NCBI GenBank assembly: GCA_900550315.1
Contig: URRK01000114.1
Location: 1-5,826, forward strand
DNA: 5,826 nucleotides
Direction of reading: 5' to 3'
From: an uncultured Oscillospiraceae bacterium
Lineage (GTDB): Bacteria; Bacillota; Clostridia; Oscillospirales; Acutalibacteraceae
The position numbers and the translations under genes were made by a program. Shown one piece after another: positions 5,637-5,826 of the stretch (positions are counted from its first letter, which is position 1; each line of letters opens with the position of its first letter). A model generated the notes under the pieces. The model was not told where the DNA came from. It searched no databases and was given only the letters and a program-made list of their open reading frames with translations.

Positions 5637-5826
5637 TTATTTTAAAGCCTTTTGAATACGGGCCATAGCCTCTACCGTGCGCTCCCGATTGCCGAAAGCG
5701 GTAAGGCGGAAAAAGCCCTCGCCGTTTTTGCCAAAGCCCTCACCCGGGGTGCCAACTACATTAGCCTTTTGCAAAAGCAGGTCAAAAAAGTCCCAAGACT
5801 TCATACCGCCGGGGCATTTTAACCAA
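5637..5826 (-). CDS. dapL: LL-diaminopimelate aminotransferase, C-terminal end (partial)
   Basis: This is the last 62 codons plus TAA of a PLP-dependent class I/II aminotransferase; the rest lies beyond the right edge. The visible protein runs from WLKCPGGMKSWDFFDLLLQ to RIQKALK. The stretch ANVVGTPGEGFG followed by GEGFFRLTAFGNRE is highly characteristic of DapL. The Arg in FFRLTAF is the conserved residue that, in this fold family, binds the substrate alpha-carboxylate. DapL converts tetrahydrodipicolinate to LL-2,6-diaminopimelate in the cytoplasm, in one transamination step with glutamate as amino donor, feeding lysine and peptidoglycan synthesis. The stop codon lies only 18 bases before the next start, so the two genes are probably co-transcribed. 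Family assignment rests on recognition of the C-terminal motif; other class I aminotransferases are less likely because this motif is DapL-like. Confidence 0.88.
   Translation of the reverse strand, partial: WLKCPGGMKSWDFFDLLLQKANVVGTPGEGFGKNGEGFFRLTAFGNRERTVEAMARIQKALK

Overview
The window looks like a gut-type clostridial genome (Bacillota, class Clostridia, perhaps Oscillospiraceae-like). This is inferred from protein style: an LL-diaminopimelate aminotransferase tail, and a large secreted surface protein with a parallel beta-helix, an HxHCxCG cluster and bacterial Ig-like domains. Codon habits also fit (AAA, TTT, GCC and ACC favoured, TAA stops common). No species can be named.

All recognisable genes lie on the minus strand, so reading order runs from high to low coordinates. 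The window opens inside dapL (its last 62 codons, 5637-5825). Eighteen bases later comes a polyprenyl-phosphate sugar-1-phosphate transferase (4200-5618). A 179-base gap follows, holding a promoter and a nested set of inverted repeats. It leads to a sugar-phosphate nucleotidyltransferase (3136-4020), closed by a long hairpin terminator (3054-3112). A further stretch without a gene (about 2710-3053) contains more inverted repeats but no convincing ORF. The last gene is a secreted beta-helix / Ig-like surface protein that starts at 2664, has its own extended -10 promoter and runs off the left edge.

The sugar transferase and the nucleotidyltransferase fit one theme. One makes an activated nucleotide sugar, and the other loads a sugar phosphate onto the lipid carrier that starts a surface polysaccharide or glycoconjugate. 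No further glycosyltransferases are visible here, so the product is unknown. dapL (lysine and peptidoglycan precursor synthesis) is probably a transcriptional neighbour only.

The two observations most worth checking are these. First, the surface-protein gene is broken into three frames near 594-655, yet continues as a clear Ig-like region in another frame, so it carries two -1-type shifts about 50 bases apart, each near a homopolymer. Second, the 5' leader of the nucleotidyltransferase gene could fold into three nested stems, starting almost exactly at the predicted transcription start, with an alternative hairpin overlapping the outer stem. I recognise no known riboswitch in it.
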